This document shows positions 15,353-23,076 of a DNA stretch of 34,708 nucleotides, piece after piece. How positions within the stretch are numbered: position 1 is the first letter of the stretch; each line of letters begins with the position of its first letter. The stretch is taken from the NCBI GenBank assembly GCA_039980135.1, contig JBDXCV010000005.1:1-34708 (forward strand), in the 5' to 3' direction. A program made the position numbers and the translations under genes. The DNA is from Alphaproteobacteria bacterium. Its GTDB lineage: Bacteria > Pseudomonadota > Alphaproteobacteria > UBA6615. The notes under the pieces are model-generated. The model had not been told where the DNA came from. It saw only the letters and a program-made list of their open reading frames with translations, and searched no databases.

Positions 15353-16075
15353 ATGATGCCCGTAAAAAAACATATCAAACGCGACAGCCGGGCCGGCGGC
15401 CCGACCATCGCCACATCGGTCTATGACCGGCTGCGGGCCGACATCATCATTGGCGCGCTCGAGCCCGGACACCGTCTCGGCACCGATCAACTGCGCGGGC
15501 GATACGGTGTGGGCATCAGCCCGGTCCGGGAGGCTCTTAACCGCCTGCTCGCCGAGAAGCTGGTTTGTTTCGAGGATCAGAAGGGTTTCCATGTCGCGGG
15601 CATCGGCGAGGAAGACCTGCATGACCTCATCCGCATGCGGTGCTGGGCCGAAGAGATCGCGTTGCGCGAATCCATGGCCAACACGACCCCGGAGTGGGAA
15701 GAGTCGATCCTGCTCGCCTATCATCGCCTGTCGCGCACCCCGCGGTCTGCCCAGTCCGAACAGTTCGAGTTCAATCCCGAGTGGGAAGTCCTGCACCGGG
15801 AGTTTCACACGGTGTTGCTGGCGAACTGCGGCTCGCCGCGACTGCTCGCCCATTGCGAACTTCTGGCCGACCAGTCCAAACGCTATCGCCAGCTCGCCGC
15901 GTCGATCAGCTACCCTGCCCGGTCCGAGGGCGACGAGCATAAATCCCTCATGGACAAAACGCTCTCCGGCGACGCGGACGTCGCCGTCGCGGCCCACCAC
16001 GATCATCTGCGCAAGACCATGGAGATCATCATCGGGTCCGGCCTCTCGCTCCCGACCGGCAAGATTGCGGTCTGA
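15353..16075 (+). CDS. GntR family transcriptional regulator, FCD (FadR) subfamily
   Basis: A 240-residue regulator. The N-terminal winged helix-turn-helix is seen at ATSVYDRLRADIIIGALEPG, then LGTDQLRGRYGVGISPVREALNRLL (operator recognition helix), then the wing ending KGFHVAGI. The C-terminal all-helical FCD domain carries the metal/ligand histidines in LHREFHTVLL, GDEHKSLMD and AAHHDHL. These regulators usually repress nearby catabolic or uptake genes until an organic acid binds. I prefer the ATG pair at 15353/15356; the upstream ATG at 15287 would add 22 residues and overlaps a palindromic operator. It is divergent from the leftward TRAP operon and most likely controls it and itself. Confidence 0.9.
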   Translation: MMPVKKHIKRDSRAGGPTIATSVYDRLRADIIIGALEPGHRLGTDQLRGRYGVGISPVREALNRLLAEKLVCFEDQKGFHVAGIGEEDLHDLIRMRCWAEEIALRESMANTTPEWEESILLAYHRLSRTPRSAQSEQFEFNPEWEVLHREFHTVLLANCGSPRLLAHCELLADQSKRYRQLAASISYPARSEGDEHKSLMDKTLSGDADVAVAAHHDHLRKTMEIIIGSGLSLPTGKIAV

Positions 16076-16163
16076 ATCGCAGGCACGGATGTGCCGCTGA
16101 AGTCGCCGGGGCGGCCCGAAACGGTCTTGACCTTCCGGCAACTGGAACCTGTACACCCGCGCC

Positions 16164-16646
16164 ATGCGGGTAAGACAATCATTCCGAAATACGCGCGCCA
16201 GGCTGACGATATTCGCCGTTGTTCTTGCGCTGGGTGTCGCTGCCTACAGCGGGTTCAACGACAACCCGGGCGGTGACGTCACGCGTGAAAACCTATCAGA
16301 TACGCAGGTGGTCGCACGGGGCCAGGAGATTTACACTGCGAACTGTGCGGCCTGCCACGGCACCAGGCTGGAAGGGCAACCGAACTGGCGGGTCCGGAAC
16401 GCCAACGGCCGCTTGCCCGCACCGCCACATGACGCATCGGGGCACACGTGGCACCACGACGATCAGACCCTGTTCGATTTGACCAAATTCGGGCTATCCA
16501 AACTGATCGGCAGCCCCGTCGCGACCGACATGCCGGTCTATGAGGGCCGGCTCACGGACAAAGAAATCTGGGCGGTTCTCGCGTTCATCAAGTCGCAATG
16601 GCCGGACACCATCCGGCAACGGCAGTCTTCGCTCGCCCCCCGATAG
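16164..16646 (+). CDS. Class I cytochrome c, membrane-anchored or secreted
   Basis: A 160-residue protein with an N-terminal hydrophobic segment (about 13-30) acting as signal peptide or anchor, then one c-type heme domain. The heme-binding motif is C61-A-A-C64-H65 and the axial methionine is M123 (TDMPVY). A histidine-rich loop lies at about 89-98. The domain looks like the small electron carriers paired with dehydrogenases and oxidases in the periplasm. Its partner is not evident nearby. The gene starts 88 nt after the GntR stop on the same strand. It ends 4 nt from the convergent GST stop, so little room is left for terminators. Confidence 0.88.
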   Translation: MRVRQSFRNTRARLTIFAVVLALGVAAYSGFNDNPGGDVTRENLSDTQVVARGQEIYTANCAACHGTRLEGQPNWRVRNANGRLPAPPHDASGHTWHHDDQTLFDLTKFGLSKLIGSPVATDMPVYEGRLTDKEIWAVLAFIKSQWPDTIRQRQSSLAPR

Positions 16647-16650
16647 GCGC

Positions 16651-17268
16651 CTACTGCAGCGAGTTCATGATGTGCTCCGCATAGCCGGGCCGTTCCTGTA
16701 GCCGCTCGTACCAGGCCCGAATATTGGGGCGCTCGGGACGGGCTATATCCAGTTCGTACCAGCGATAGATCACACCACCGACGGGAATGTCGCCCATTGT
16801 GAGTTTGTCGCCGGCGACAAACCGGCGATCGGCAAGCGCACTATCCAGCACGGCGCTGATCTCACCGGCGGCCTTGATCCCCTGATCGATCAGTGCCCTA
16901 TTTTGCTGATCTGGCGGCGTACGGATCAACTGATGAAAAACCGGCCGCAGGGCGGGCCAGAACGTTGCGGTTTGCCAGTCCATCCAGCGATCCGCATCCG
17001 CACGCACATGCGGATCTTCCGGCCACAGCGTGCCACGGCCGTGCTTTTCGGCGAGGTAGCGCAGGCAGGCATTCGACTCCCAAAGGATGAACCCATCGTC
17101 GTCGATCGTGGGCACAACCCGGTTTGGATTCATCGAAAGATAGGCATCGGTGAACCCGAACTCACCCGCCATGTCCGGGCGCGAAAAATCCACGCCCATT
17201 TCCGCACAGCCCCAAAGCAACTTCTGCACATTGGAAGATGTGTGACGGCCCCAGATCGTAAGCGCCAT
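16651..17268 (-). CDS. Glutathione S-transferase family protein
   Basis: A 205-residue protein with an N-terminal thioredoxin-like GST domain: LTIWGRHTSSNVQKLLW with the catalytic-loop serines, MNPNRVVPTIDDDGFILWESNACLRYL carrying the glutathione-binding VPT and ES motifs. The all-helical C-terminal domain includes FVAGDKLTMGDIPVG, where the N-capping box aspartate is expected. It may conjugate or isomerise electrophiles in the cytosol using glutathione. It lies 29 nt downstream of an OsmC-family gene on the same strand, so the two may form a small detoxification operon. Confidence 0.9.
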   Translation of the reverse strand: MALTIWGRHTSSNVQKLLWGCAEMGVDFSRPDMAGEFGFTDAYLSMNPNRVVPTIDDDGFILWESNACLRYLAEKHGRGTLWPEDPHVRADADRWMDWQTATFWPALRPVFHQLIRTPPDQQNRALIDQGIKAAGEISAVLDSALADRRFVAGDKLTMGDIPVGGVIYRWYELDIARPERPNIRAWYERLQERPGYAEHIMNSLQ

Positions 17269-17297
17269 GCCCAGCTCCCGCTTGCTGAAACTAGAAT

Positions 17298-17762
17298 CTA
17301 GTCAACGATGTTCCACTTCTCGGTGACCTTCGTCCCGGCTGCCTGGAAAACCCGCGACACCGGGCAGAAGATCGGCAGCATCTCCTGCACTTCCTTCAAC
17401 TGCTCTGCGCTCGCATCGGTCTTGGCAGTGATCGTCAGTGTGATCTCCGGAAACGGCACATCGATTTCCTCGGCGAGGACCACGCCGCGTCGATCGAAAA
17501 TCACGTCCGCGTCGATGCTGATGAGCTCGAAGTTCAGTTTCTTGTGTTCCGCAATGCGGATGGTGACGTTGTTCGTGCAGCCGATAAGGGCCGCGATCAT
17601 GGTTTCCGTCGGCGAGGCCGCGACATTGGTTCCGTTCCGCTCCAGCGGTTCATCGGTCGTCACCGAAACATCGCGCACCGTGATGTCGGTGCGCGCGTGC
17701 GACGTGGACACGCCGTGCATTGTGTAGATCGACGGCTTGACCGTGATTTTACCTTCAGCCAT
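17298..17762 (-). CDS. OsmC family protein
   Basis: A 154-residue OsmC/Ohr-fold protein. The two redox cysteines are present: C62 in LIGCTNN and C133 in IFCPVSRVF, with the family segment ASPTETMIAALIGC before the first. Such proteins reduce organic or fatty acid hydroperoxides as dimers. It lacks the long Ohr-specific pattern, so OsmC or YhfA-like is the better call. First gene of a leftward pair with the GST. The 153-bp gap to the divergent molybdenum hydroxylase genes holds a weak minus-strand promoter candidate (TTCCAT, 16 nt, TATTAT). Confidence 0.9.
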   Translation of the reverse strand: MAEGKITVKPSIYTMHGVSTSHARTDITVRDVSVTTDEPLERNGTNVAASPTETMIAALIGCTNNVTIRIAEHKKLNFELISIDADVIFDRRGVVLAEEIDVPFPEITLTITAKTDASAEQLKEVQEMLPIFCPVSRVFQAAGTKVTEKWNIVD

Positions 17763-17915
17763 TGGGTACTCCTGAGTGAAATATAATATGTAGGGGTGCT
17801 AGATATGGAAGCATTCCCCGTTCGCATAGAGGTGCGCTATGTTGTTGTCTAGTCAATAGCTGCACCGCGCCGATAACGAAGCTCGGGCAAACAAGTTGGA
17901 AAAGGGAGACGCCCG

Positions 17916-18770
17916 TTGAAACCCGCACCATTCGCATATGTTCGTGCCGAGAATCTCGATCAGGTCTTCGATCTTCTCGATGAGCACGGTGACGATGCGC
18001 GCATCCTGGCAGGTGGCCAAAGTCTCATGGCCACGCTGAACATGCGTCTGTCGGCACCCGAGATTCTCATCGACATCAACCATATCGACGGCCTGTCGGA
18101 TATCGCCCGCGATGGCACGACCTTGCGCATCGGTGCGCTGGCGCGCCACTCGCAGGTTCTCGAATCATCAGACGTCGCCAGGATGGCGCCGCTCATCGCG
18201 AAAGCCATGCCCCATGTGGCGCATCAGGCCATTCGCAACCGGGGAACCTTCTGCGGCTCGATCGCCTTCGCGGACCCGGCTGCCGAGATGCCGGCCGTCA
18301 GTCGGGCAATCGGTGCCAAGATGCTCCTCCAGAGCCGCAACGGTACGCGCAGTGTCGAGGCCAATGATTTCTTTCTCGGGCTGTTCGAAACCGCGATGCA
18401 GCCGGACGAAGTGCTCATCGGCGTCGAGGTTCCCGAAATCGCCGATGGCGAGCGGACGGCGTTCATGGAACTCGCCCGTCGAAGTGGCGACTACGCCATT
18501 GTCGGCATCGGCGTACAAGGACGCCTCGATGGCGGCAAGTTTTCCGATATGCGTCTGGTGTTTCTTGGCGCCGGTGACCGCCCCGTGCTGGCGAGCGCGG
18601 CCGGCGACGCGCTGAACGGAAATCCCCATAACGAGGAAACCGTCGCGGCGGCCCAGTCTGCCCTCGACGCCGACCTCGACCCGATGGCGGACCTCAATGG
18701 CCCACCGGAAATGAAAATGCACCTGGCGCGTGTGCTCACGAAGCGCGCGCTGACCGCGTTCGCGGCATAG
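17916..18770 (+). CDS. FAD-binding subunit of a molybdenum hydroxylase (CoxM-like)
   Basis: A 284-residue flavoprotein subunit of the xanthine dehydrogenase/CO dehydrogenase family. FAD-binding motifs are visible: ARILAGGQSLMATLNMRL (29-46) and IRNRGTFCGSIAFADPAAE in the middle, with a C-terminal CO_deh_flav_C-type domain. The subunit passes electrons from the iron-sulfur subunit to the final acceptor. The start is TTG at 17916, supported by AAGGGAG 7 nt upstream and by the family N-terminus (KPAPFAYVRA). The [2Fe-2S] subunit follows after 13 nt. The catalytic molybdopterin subunit is absent from the window. Confidence 0.9.
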   Translation: MKPAPFAYVRAENLDQVFDLLDEHGDDARILAGGQSLMATLNMRLSAPEILIDINHIDGLSDIARDGTTLRIGALARHSQVLESSDVARMAPLIAKAMPHVAHQAIRNRGTFCGSIAFADPAAEMPAVSRAIGAKMLLQSRNGTRSVEANDFFLGLFETAMQPDEVLIGVEVPEIADGERTAFMELARRSGDYAIVGIGVQGRLDGGKFSDMRLVFLGAGDRPVLASAAGDALNGNPHNEETVAAAQSALDADLDPMADLNGPPEMKMHLARVLTKRALTAFAA

Positions 18771-18783
18771 GGGAACGAAGCAG

Positions 18784-19260
18784 ATGGATCAGAATGTCGA
18801 CATCACACTCAAGGTGAATGGACAATCCGTGTCCCGGCGTATCCCGGCGCGCACCAACCTGGTGGACTTCGTCCGCTACGAACTCGAGCTCACGGGCAGC
18901 CATGTGGGCTGCGAGCACGGTGTGTGCGGCGCCTGCACCATTCGCGTGGACGGCCAGATCGTGCGCGGTTGCCTGATGCTGGCCGCCCAGGCCGACGGCG
19001 CCGAGGTCGAAACGATTGAAGGGTTGTCCGAAGATGGTTCCATCTCGGATCTGCAGCAGGCTTTCCACGAGCGCAACGCAGTACAGTGCGGCTTCTGCAC
19101 ACCGGGTATGTTGCTGACGGCCGAAGAGCTTCTGCAGAAAAACCCGTCACCTTCGCGCGAAGATATCCGCGAATTCATCTCGGGCAATTACTGCCGCTGC
19201 ACCGGCTATCAGGCGATCGTCGACGCGATTGAGCGTGTGGCCAACGAACGGAGCGCCTAG
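18784..19260 (+). CDS. [2Fe-2S] subunit of a molybdenum hydroxylase (CoxS-like)
   Basis: A 158-residue iron-sulfur subunit with two [2Fe-2S] clusters. The N-terminal plant-type ferredoxin motif is CEHGVCGACTIRVDG followed by RGCL; the C-terminal helical domain has QCGFCTPGM and NYCRCTGY. It shuttles electrons from the molybdenum site to FAD. It forms an operon with the FAD subunit and is the last gene: the next feature is a convergent TRAP permease. No CoxL/XdhA-like large subunit lies on either side, so this pair must use a partner coded elsewhere or be a remnant. All eight cluster cysteines are intact, which favours a working protein. Confidence 0.94.
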   Translation: MDQNVDITLKVNGQSVSRRIPARTNLVDFVRYELELTGSHVGCEHGVCGACTIRVDGQIVRGCLMLAAQADGAEVETIEGLSEDGSISDLQQAFHERNAVQCGFCTPGMLLTAEELLQKNPSPSREDIREFISGNYCRCTGYQAIVDAIERVANERSA

Positions 19261-19310
19261 CGCGAACTGCTCAGGCCGTCGTGGTCACGTCCTCGGTCAT
19301 ACATCTTCAG

Positions 19311-19348
19311 CAAAGAAAACGGCGGCGCCCCGAAAGGAACGCCGCCGT
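19311..19348 (-). terminator. Terminator of the second TRAP permease operon
   Basis: A perfect 9-bp stem (ACGGCGGCG / CGCCGCCGT, 19319-19327 with 19340-19348) is followed on the minus strand by GTTTTCTTTG. It lies 22 nt past the DctM stop and may also end the convergent coxMS transcript. Confidence 0.75.
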
Positions 19349-19369
19349 AATTCTGCATCCAGGGTCAGG

Positions 19370-20722
19370 CTAGTTTGCTCTGAAACTGATCCCGATCTGA
19401 TGATTGAAGTTGATGTCGGTACTCCAGCTGATCGGCTCTGTCGCCAATTCCGGGAAGATCCAGACACAGGCCAGAACGAAGAGCATCAATATCCAGTACG
19501 GAATTGAACCCGCAAAGATCTCTGATAACTGGACCGTATTGTCGGGCACGGCGCCCTTCACCGCATAGACCAGCAACCCGACAGGCGGGGTCAGAAGTCC
19601 GGCTTCAATGGCCAGAATTCCCATGATGGCGAACGCATATTCGTTGTATCCGAAGTTCTGCGCGATCGGCCAGAAAATGGGCACGGTCAGCAAGATAATC
19701 GAACCCGAGTCCAGCAGCGTGCCGAGAATCAGCCAGATCACGATCATGATGAAGACGGCGACGTTGGGATCAATGCCCGCGCCGCCGACCGTGTCCGTGA
19801 TCAGGTTGACGATGCCACCGGTTGTCAGCAACCGGGCGTACATCTGCGCCGTCAGCAGCAGGAACAGGATCGGCGCGATGACCTTACCGGAGTCGATAAT
19901 TGCCTCGCGAATGCCATCCCATTTGACACCCTTGATCAGTGCCAGAACCAAGCCAAACAAGGCGCCCAGCGCCGCCGCCTCGGACGGCGTGGCGAAACCT
20001 GCCCAGATGCTGCCGAGCACCGCAAAGATAAGGAAGATGACACCACCGCCACTGATCATTTCCTGGCCGGTAAGCTTCTCATTCGAGAGATCGACGTTCG
20101 GGGCCACCTCAGGCTTCAGGATCGCCGTGCCCGAGCTGTAGAATGCCATCAACAGCGCCAGGAAGATGCCCGGCAGGATGCCCGCAAGGAACAGGAAGCC
20201 GATCGAGATCTCGGTCACAATGCCCCAGATGATCAGCAGCACGCTCGGCGGGATCAACATGCCAAGGCACGCACTACCCGCGACCGAACCCAGCGCGTAT
20301 TTGCGGCTGTAGCCGGCGGTGATCATTTCCGGATAGGCCAGCCGAGAGAATGCGGCCGCGGAAGCGAGGCTTGTCCCGGTCACGGCGGCGAAAATCGCGT
20401 TGCCGGCCACAGTCGCCACGGCGAGCCGGCCCGGAATACGCTTCAACCCGAAGTTCATCACCCGGTACAGATCGCCTGCCGAACCTGATCGGCTGACGAA
20501 CTCGCCCATCAAGACGAATAGCGGAATAACCGCGAAGACAAAGTTCCGCAGCGCAAAGAAGGATGTACTGCCGACCTGCCCCGCCGCCAGTTCGTACGTC
20601 CCGAACATGAGCCAGGTCCCGACAAGTGCGGTAACACCCAAAGAAATTCCGATGTGGACACCGATCACCACGGCGATGATCAGCACGATCAGCATCAATA
20701 TGACAGCTGTTGTCGGATCCAT
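19370..20722 (-). CDS. dctM: TRAP transporter large permease (DctM family), second copy
   Basis: A 450-residue inner-membrane protein with about 12 hydrophobic segments. DctM signatures are VIPLFVLMGEFVSRSG, the hairpin TSLASAAAFSRLAYPEM, GSVAGSACLGMLIPPSVLLIIWGI, ILGTLLDSGSIILLTVPIF and AGLLTPPVGLLVYAVKG. It differs clearly from the copy at 12117-13454 and so is not a recent duplicate of it. It lies 71 nt after dctQ on the minus strand. The binding proteins that should feed it are the three divergent genes at 21759-25449. The C-terminal tail is longer than in the first copy (about 15 extra residues). Confidence 0.95.
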   Translation of the reverse strand: MDPTTAVILMLIVLIIAVVIGVHIGISLGVTALVGTWLMFGTYELAAGQVGSTSFFALRNFVFAVIPLFVLMGEFVSRSGSAGDLYRVMNFGLKRIPGRLAVATVAGNAIFAAVTGTSLASAAAFSRLAYPEMITAGYSRKYALGSVAGSACLGMLIPPSVLLIIWGIVTEISIGFLFLAGILPGIFLALLMAFYSSGTAILKPEVAPNVDLSNEKLTGQEMISGGGVIFLIFAVLGSIWAGFATPSEAAALGALFGLVLALIKGVKWDGIREAIIDSGKVIAPILFLLLTAQMYARLLTTGGIVNLITDTVGGAGIDPNVAVFIMIVIWLILGTLLDSGSIILLTVPIFWPIAQNFGYNEYAFAIMGILAIEAGLLTPPVGLLVYAVKGAVPDNTVQLSEIFAGSIPYWILMLFVLACVWIFPELATEPISWSTDINFNHQIGISFRAN

Positions 20723-20752
20723 TTTAACGTCCCCTTGTCCCGTTTCGTCAGA

Positions 20753-20772
20753 CGCCCGGTTTCATCCGGGCG
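20753..20772 (-). other. Hairpin between the second dctQ and dctM
   Basis: A perfect 7-bp stem (CGCCCGG / CCGGGCG) with a 6-nt loop lies in the 71-nt spacer between dctQ and dctM. There is no U-run. It may be an RNA-processing or stability element that sets unequal expression of the two permease subunits. Confidence 0.4.
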
Positions 20773-20793
20773 GACGGGTTGTTGTTCTGAAGT

Positions 20794-21330
20794 TTAGATT
20801 TGCGAGCCAGAAACGCCTTCTGACAAACCTTCTTCCTCATCGGTGATCGGCTCCGAACCGAACACGAAGTGCCAGAGCAAAAGGGCATAGACGAGCATCG
20901 ACACAACCGCGAAAACGATAATCAGCGAACGCACGGGATAGATCGGCACACGAATGGAGCCTTCTCCCTCACGCTCATCAACCTCCCAGCCGATGATCAT
21001 GTCTTCCCAGCCACCGACGGCAACCGACCAGAAGAACCAGATACCGAGAAGCGCCACGAAGATATCGATAGCCCGACGTCCCAGGTCATTCAGGTTCTGA
21101 TACACGACGGTCGTGCGCAGATGCGCGCCACGATAAATCGTGTAGGGCAACTGCAGGAAAAGGATTGAGACCATCGAGTTCGCCACGATCTCGATGGTGC
21201 CATCAAACGGGGCGTTGAAGAATGTGCGCCCCGTAATATCCCAGAGGATAAGAAATGCGAGCGCCATCGCCCAGAATGCTGCAACGGTACTGCAAACACG
21301 CGTCACAGTGTTTACGACGTTATCGACCAT
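20794..21330 (-). CDS. dctQ: TRAP transporter small permease (DctQ family), second copy
   Basis: A 178-residue protein with four predicted membrane segments (about 12-32, 45-65, 87-107 and 130-152). The N-terminal region ILWDITGRTFFNAPFDGTIEIVANSMV fits the DctQ pattern (GRxxFxxPxxGTxE). Unlike the first copy, it has a long periplasmic or cytosolic loop GWEDMIIGWEVDEREGEGS between segments three and four, and an acidic C-terminal tail (DEEEGLSEG). Ribosome-binding site GGGAG precedes the ATG. First gene of the leftward Q-M pair; it has no binding protein on its own strand, the usual partner being replaced by three divergent genes. Confidence 0.92.
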   Translation of the reverse strand: MVDNVVNTVTRVCSTVAAFWAMALAFLILWDITGRTFFNAPFDGTIEIVANSMVSILFLQLPYTIYRGAHLRTTVVYQNLNDLGRRAIDIFVALLGIWFFWSVAVGGWEDMIIGWEVDEREGEGSIRVPIYPVRSLIIVFAVVSMLVYALLLWHFVFGSEPITDEEEGLSEGVSGSQI

Positions 21331-21758
21331 GAACTGACTCCCTGTCCGCCGGTGATCTCAAGCGGTATTTTTGTCCGACTCGCAAGCCCTCCCAAGCGAG
21401 TAGTAATTGAAGGTACCAGACTGAAACCCGATGTAAACTCACCGTTCGCGCCGGAACGCCTTTTTTTTTGCCCTGCCGATGCGCGATTTCATCAAACAAG
21501 CGTGATGGTTCGGCCACATTCGAACTACAGCGTTGCATGACACGCCATGCGCAACCTGCGCCGGCGTCCATTGTAGTTCCGTCGGGAGGGCGGTACGGGT
21601 GCCATTCGGCGGCGCAACGAAAGCGCGATAACCGCTAGCATTTGTTACCGATTCCTGCTTTGTTGCGCTCCGACTTATGCGAGCTTCAGCACATTCTGTT
21701 ACCGCTGATTTTCGCAGACGTTGTGCACAACCAATAAACGTATAAAGGGAGACGTTCA
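21331..21758. promoter_or_regulatory. 428-bp divergent control region between dctQ and the first binding protein
   Basis: No protein gene is supported here. Visible structures, in order: a short inverted repeat ACTCGC/GCGAGT (about 21378-21400), a terminator-like hairpin with nine T (21443-21469), a folded element with outer 8-bp arms (21522-21579), two direct copies of TGTTACCG (21643-21650 and 21697-21704), and a perfect 12-bp palindrome GTTGTGCACAAC (21720-21731) 27 nt before the start codon. Ribosome-binding site AAAGGGAG precedes the GTG start. I could not assign promoters with confidence. Confidence 0.6.
21443..21469 (+). terminator. Terminator-like hairpin with no upstream gene
   Basis: The stem CGTTC / GAACG with loop GCGCCG is followed by CC and nine T, on the plus strand. 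No plus-strand gene lies between it and the dctQ start, so it would end a short non-coding transcript or a leader. It could also insulate the binding-protein genes from antisense reading of dctQM. Confidence 0.55.
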
Positions 21759-22844
21759 GTGAAAGCACGTAAGCATATTACGACTGTTGCTGCTGCTGGT
21801 GTTTTGGCCGTTGCGGCAGCCGCGACCACCACATCTGCTGTAGCCGACAGTTTCACGCTGCGCATCGCTGCGGGCCATCCGTCCGCACCGCTCGCCAGTG
21901 TGAACCAGCTCAACAAGACCTTCGTTCCGAACGTGACCAAGCGCGTCGCGGCAGAGACCGACCATAAGGTCCGGTTCATCGAGGGTTACGGCGGCACCAT
22001 CGCCAACCTCTTCGAGGTTCTGGAATCCACGCAGAAGGGTCTCGTCGACATCGGCGCCATGTGCTCATGTTTCGAGCCGACCAAGCTGTTCGTCCACAAC
22101 CTGAACTACTTCAACCCGTTCATTTCGGGCGATCCGAAGATCATGGGTCCGACCACGCGTCAGATCCACAAGGAGTTCGACTACTTCTACAAGGTCTTCT
22201 CGGACAACTATAACCAGACCTATATCGCCAACGGTGCGTTCGACGATTACGGCCTGGGCACGAAGTTCCCGTGGACCAAGATGGAAGAGCTCAAGGGCGT
22301 GAAGATCGGTGCTGCCGGTCCGAACCTTCCCTGGCTCGACTTTGCCGGTGCGGCAAAGGTCCAGACCAACCTGAACGAGGTCTACAACGCACTGCAGTCC
22401 GGTGTGTTCAACGGTGTGGTTATTTTCCCGGCGCCGTATTTCGGCTTCAAGTTCGGCGAAGTCGCGAAATACTACACGACCATGGGCTGGGGTTCGGTTG
22501 TCGCCTACCCGGTGACCGTCAACAACGACACGTGGGCGAAGCTGCCTGACTCCGTGAAGAAGATCATCACGGAAGAAACCGCTGTCTACAACGTGGCCGT
22601 TGAAGACGAAGGTGTCCGCAAGTTCTCCTCGGCTCTTGAGAACCTCAAGAAGCAGGGCGTCACGGTTCGTGACCTCGGCGACGAAGAGCGCGGCAAGATG
22701 GCCCGTGCGATCGAACCGTGGGTTCAGGAGAAGGCCGCCGAGTATGAGGCTCAGGGCGTTCCGGGCAAGGCCACCTTCCGTCGTCTGATGGAACTGGCTG
22801 TCGAGAACGGCGCCAAGCCTGTCTACAAGTACGCGATCAACTAA
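21759..22844 (+). CDS. TRAP substrate-binding protein 1 of a tandem trio (DctP family)
   Basis: A 361-residue exported binding protein; signal peptide cleaved after AVA (residue 29). Family landmarks are EVLESTQKGLVDIGA, ELKGVKIGAAGPNLPW (glycine at 184 where classical DctP has the carboxylate-binding arginine) and NEVYNALQSGVFNGVVIFP. A CxC pair, C102/C104 in MCSCFEPTKLF, is shared with the next two genes. GTG start supported by AAAGGGAG. By eye it is nearly identical to proteins 2 and 3 through long stretches; the most variable part is about residues 111-170, between the CxC motif and the FPW segment, which should include ligand-contacting loops. It has its own terminator and is divergent from dctQM. 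The ligand is unknown. Confidence 0.94.
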   Translation: MKARKHITTVAAAGVLAVAAAATTTSAVADSFTLRIAAGHPSAPLASVNQLNKTFVPNVTKRVAAETDHKVRFIEGYGGTIANLFEVLESTQKGLVDIGAMCSCFEPTKLFVHNLNYFNPFISGDPKIMGPTTRQIHKEFDYFYKVFSDNYNQTYIANGAFDDYGLGTKFPWTKMEELKGVKIGAAGPNLPWLDFAGAAKVQTNLNEVYNALQSGVFNGVVIFPAPYFGFKFGEVAKYYTTMGWGSVVAYPVTVNNDTWAKLPDSVKKIITEETAVYNVAVEDEGVRKFSSALENLKKQGVTVRDLGDEERGKMARAIEPWVQEKAAEYEAQGVPGKATFRRLMELAVENGAKPVYKYAIN

Positions 22845-22866
22845 AATCGACCTTCATCGAATTGGG

Positions 22867-22894
22867 AAAGGGCGGCCCTCGGGTCGCCCTTTTT
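22867..22894 (+). terminator. Terminator after binding protein 1
   Basis: A stem GGGCGGCC / GGTCGCCC (one G-U pair) with loop CTCG and flanking A/T runs is followed by TTTTT, 22 nt past the stop codon. The core matches the terminator of binding protein 2 almost exactly. Confidence 0.9.
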
Positions 22895-22982
22895 CGTTGC
22901 CGGGCAACATGAGGCTTGTCCAATTCGCGTAGCTGCCAAACAATTTCCGCAAACCTGGCGCTTTCATCGGCCCATACAATCG

Positions 22983-23036
22983 CAGTCGACCACAAGCACG
23001 CGGCCTTGCACCTGTCCGCGTGCTTGTGGTCGACTG
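22983..23036 (+). repeat. Perfect 21-bp inverted repeat in the leader of binding protein 2
   Basis: The left arm 22983-23003 pairs perfectly with the right arm 23016-23036 across a 12-nt loop. The arms contain GTCGACCACAAGCACGCG and its complement. A TACAAT box (possible -10) at 22975-22980 lies just upstream, so the hairpin could sit at the very 5' end of the mRNA, about 40 nt before the start codon. No U-run follows, so it is not a terminator. Confidence 0.9.
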
Positions 23037-23076
23037 TTCTCACGATCCAAAACAAAACAAATCTAAGGAGAGAAAC

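Noticed and set aside
21439-21768. Minus-strand frame of 109 codons across the dctQ/binding-protein divergent gap
   Set aside because: Its start lies inside the first binding-protein gene, it covers the T-run and hairpins as AAA lysine codons, it has no ribosome-binding site and resembles no family.
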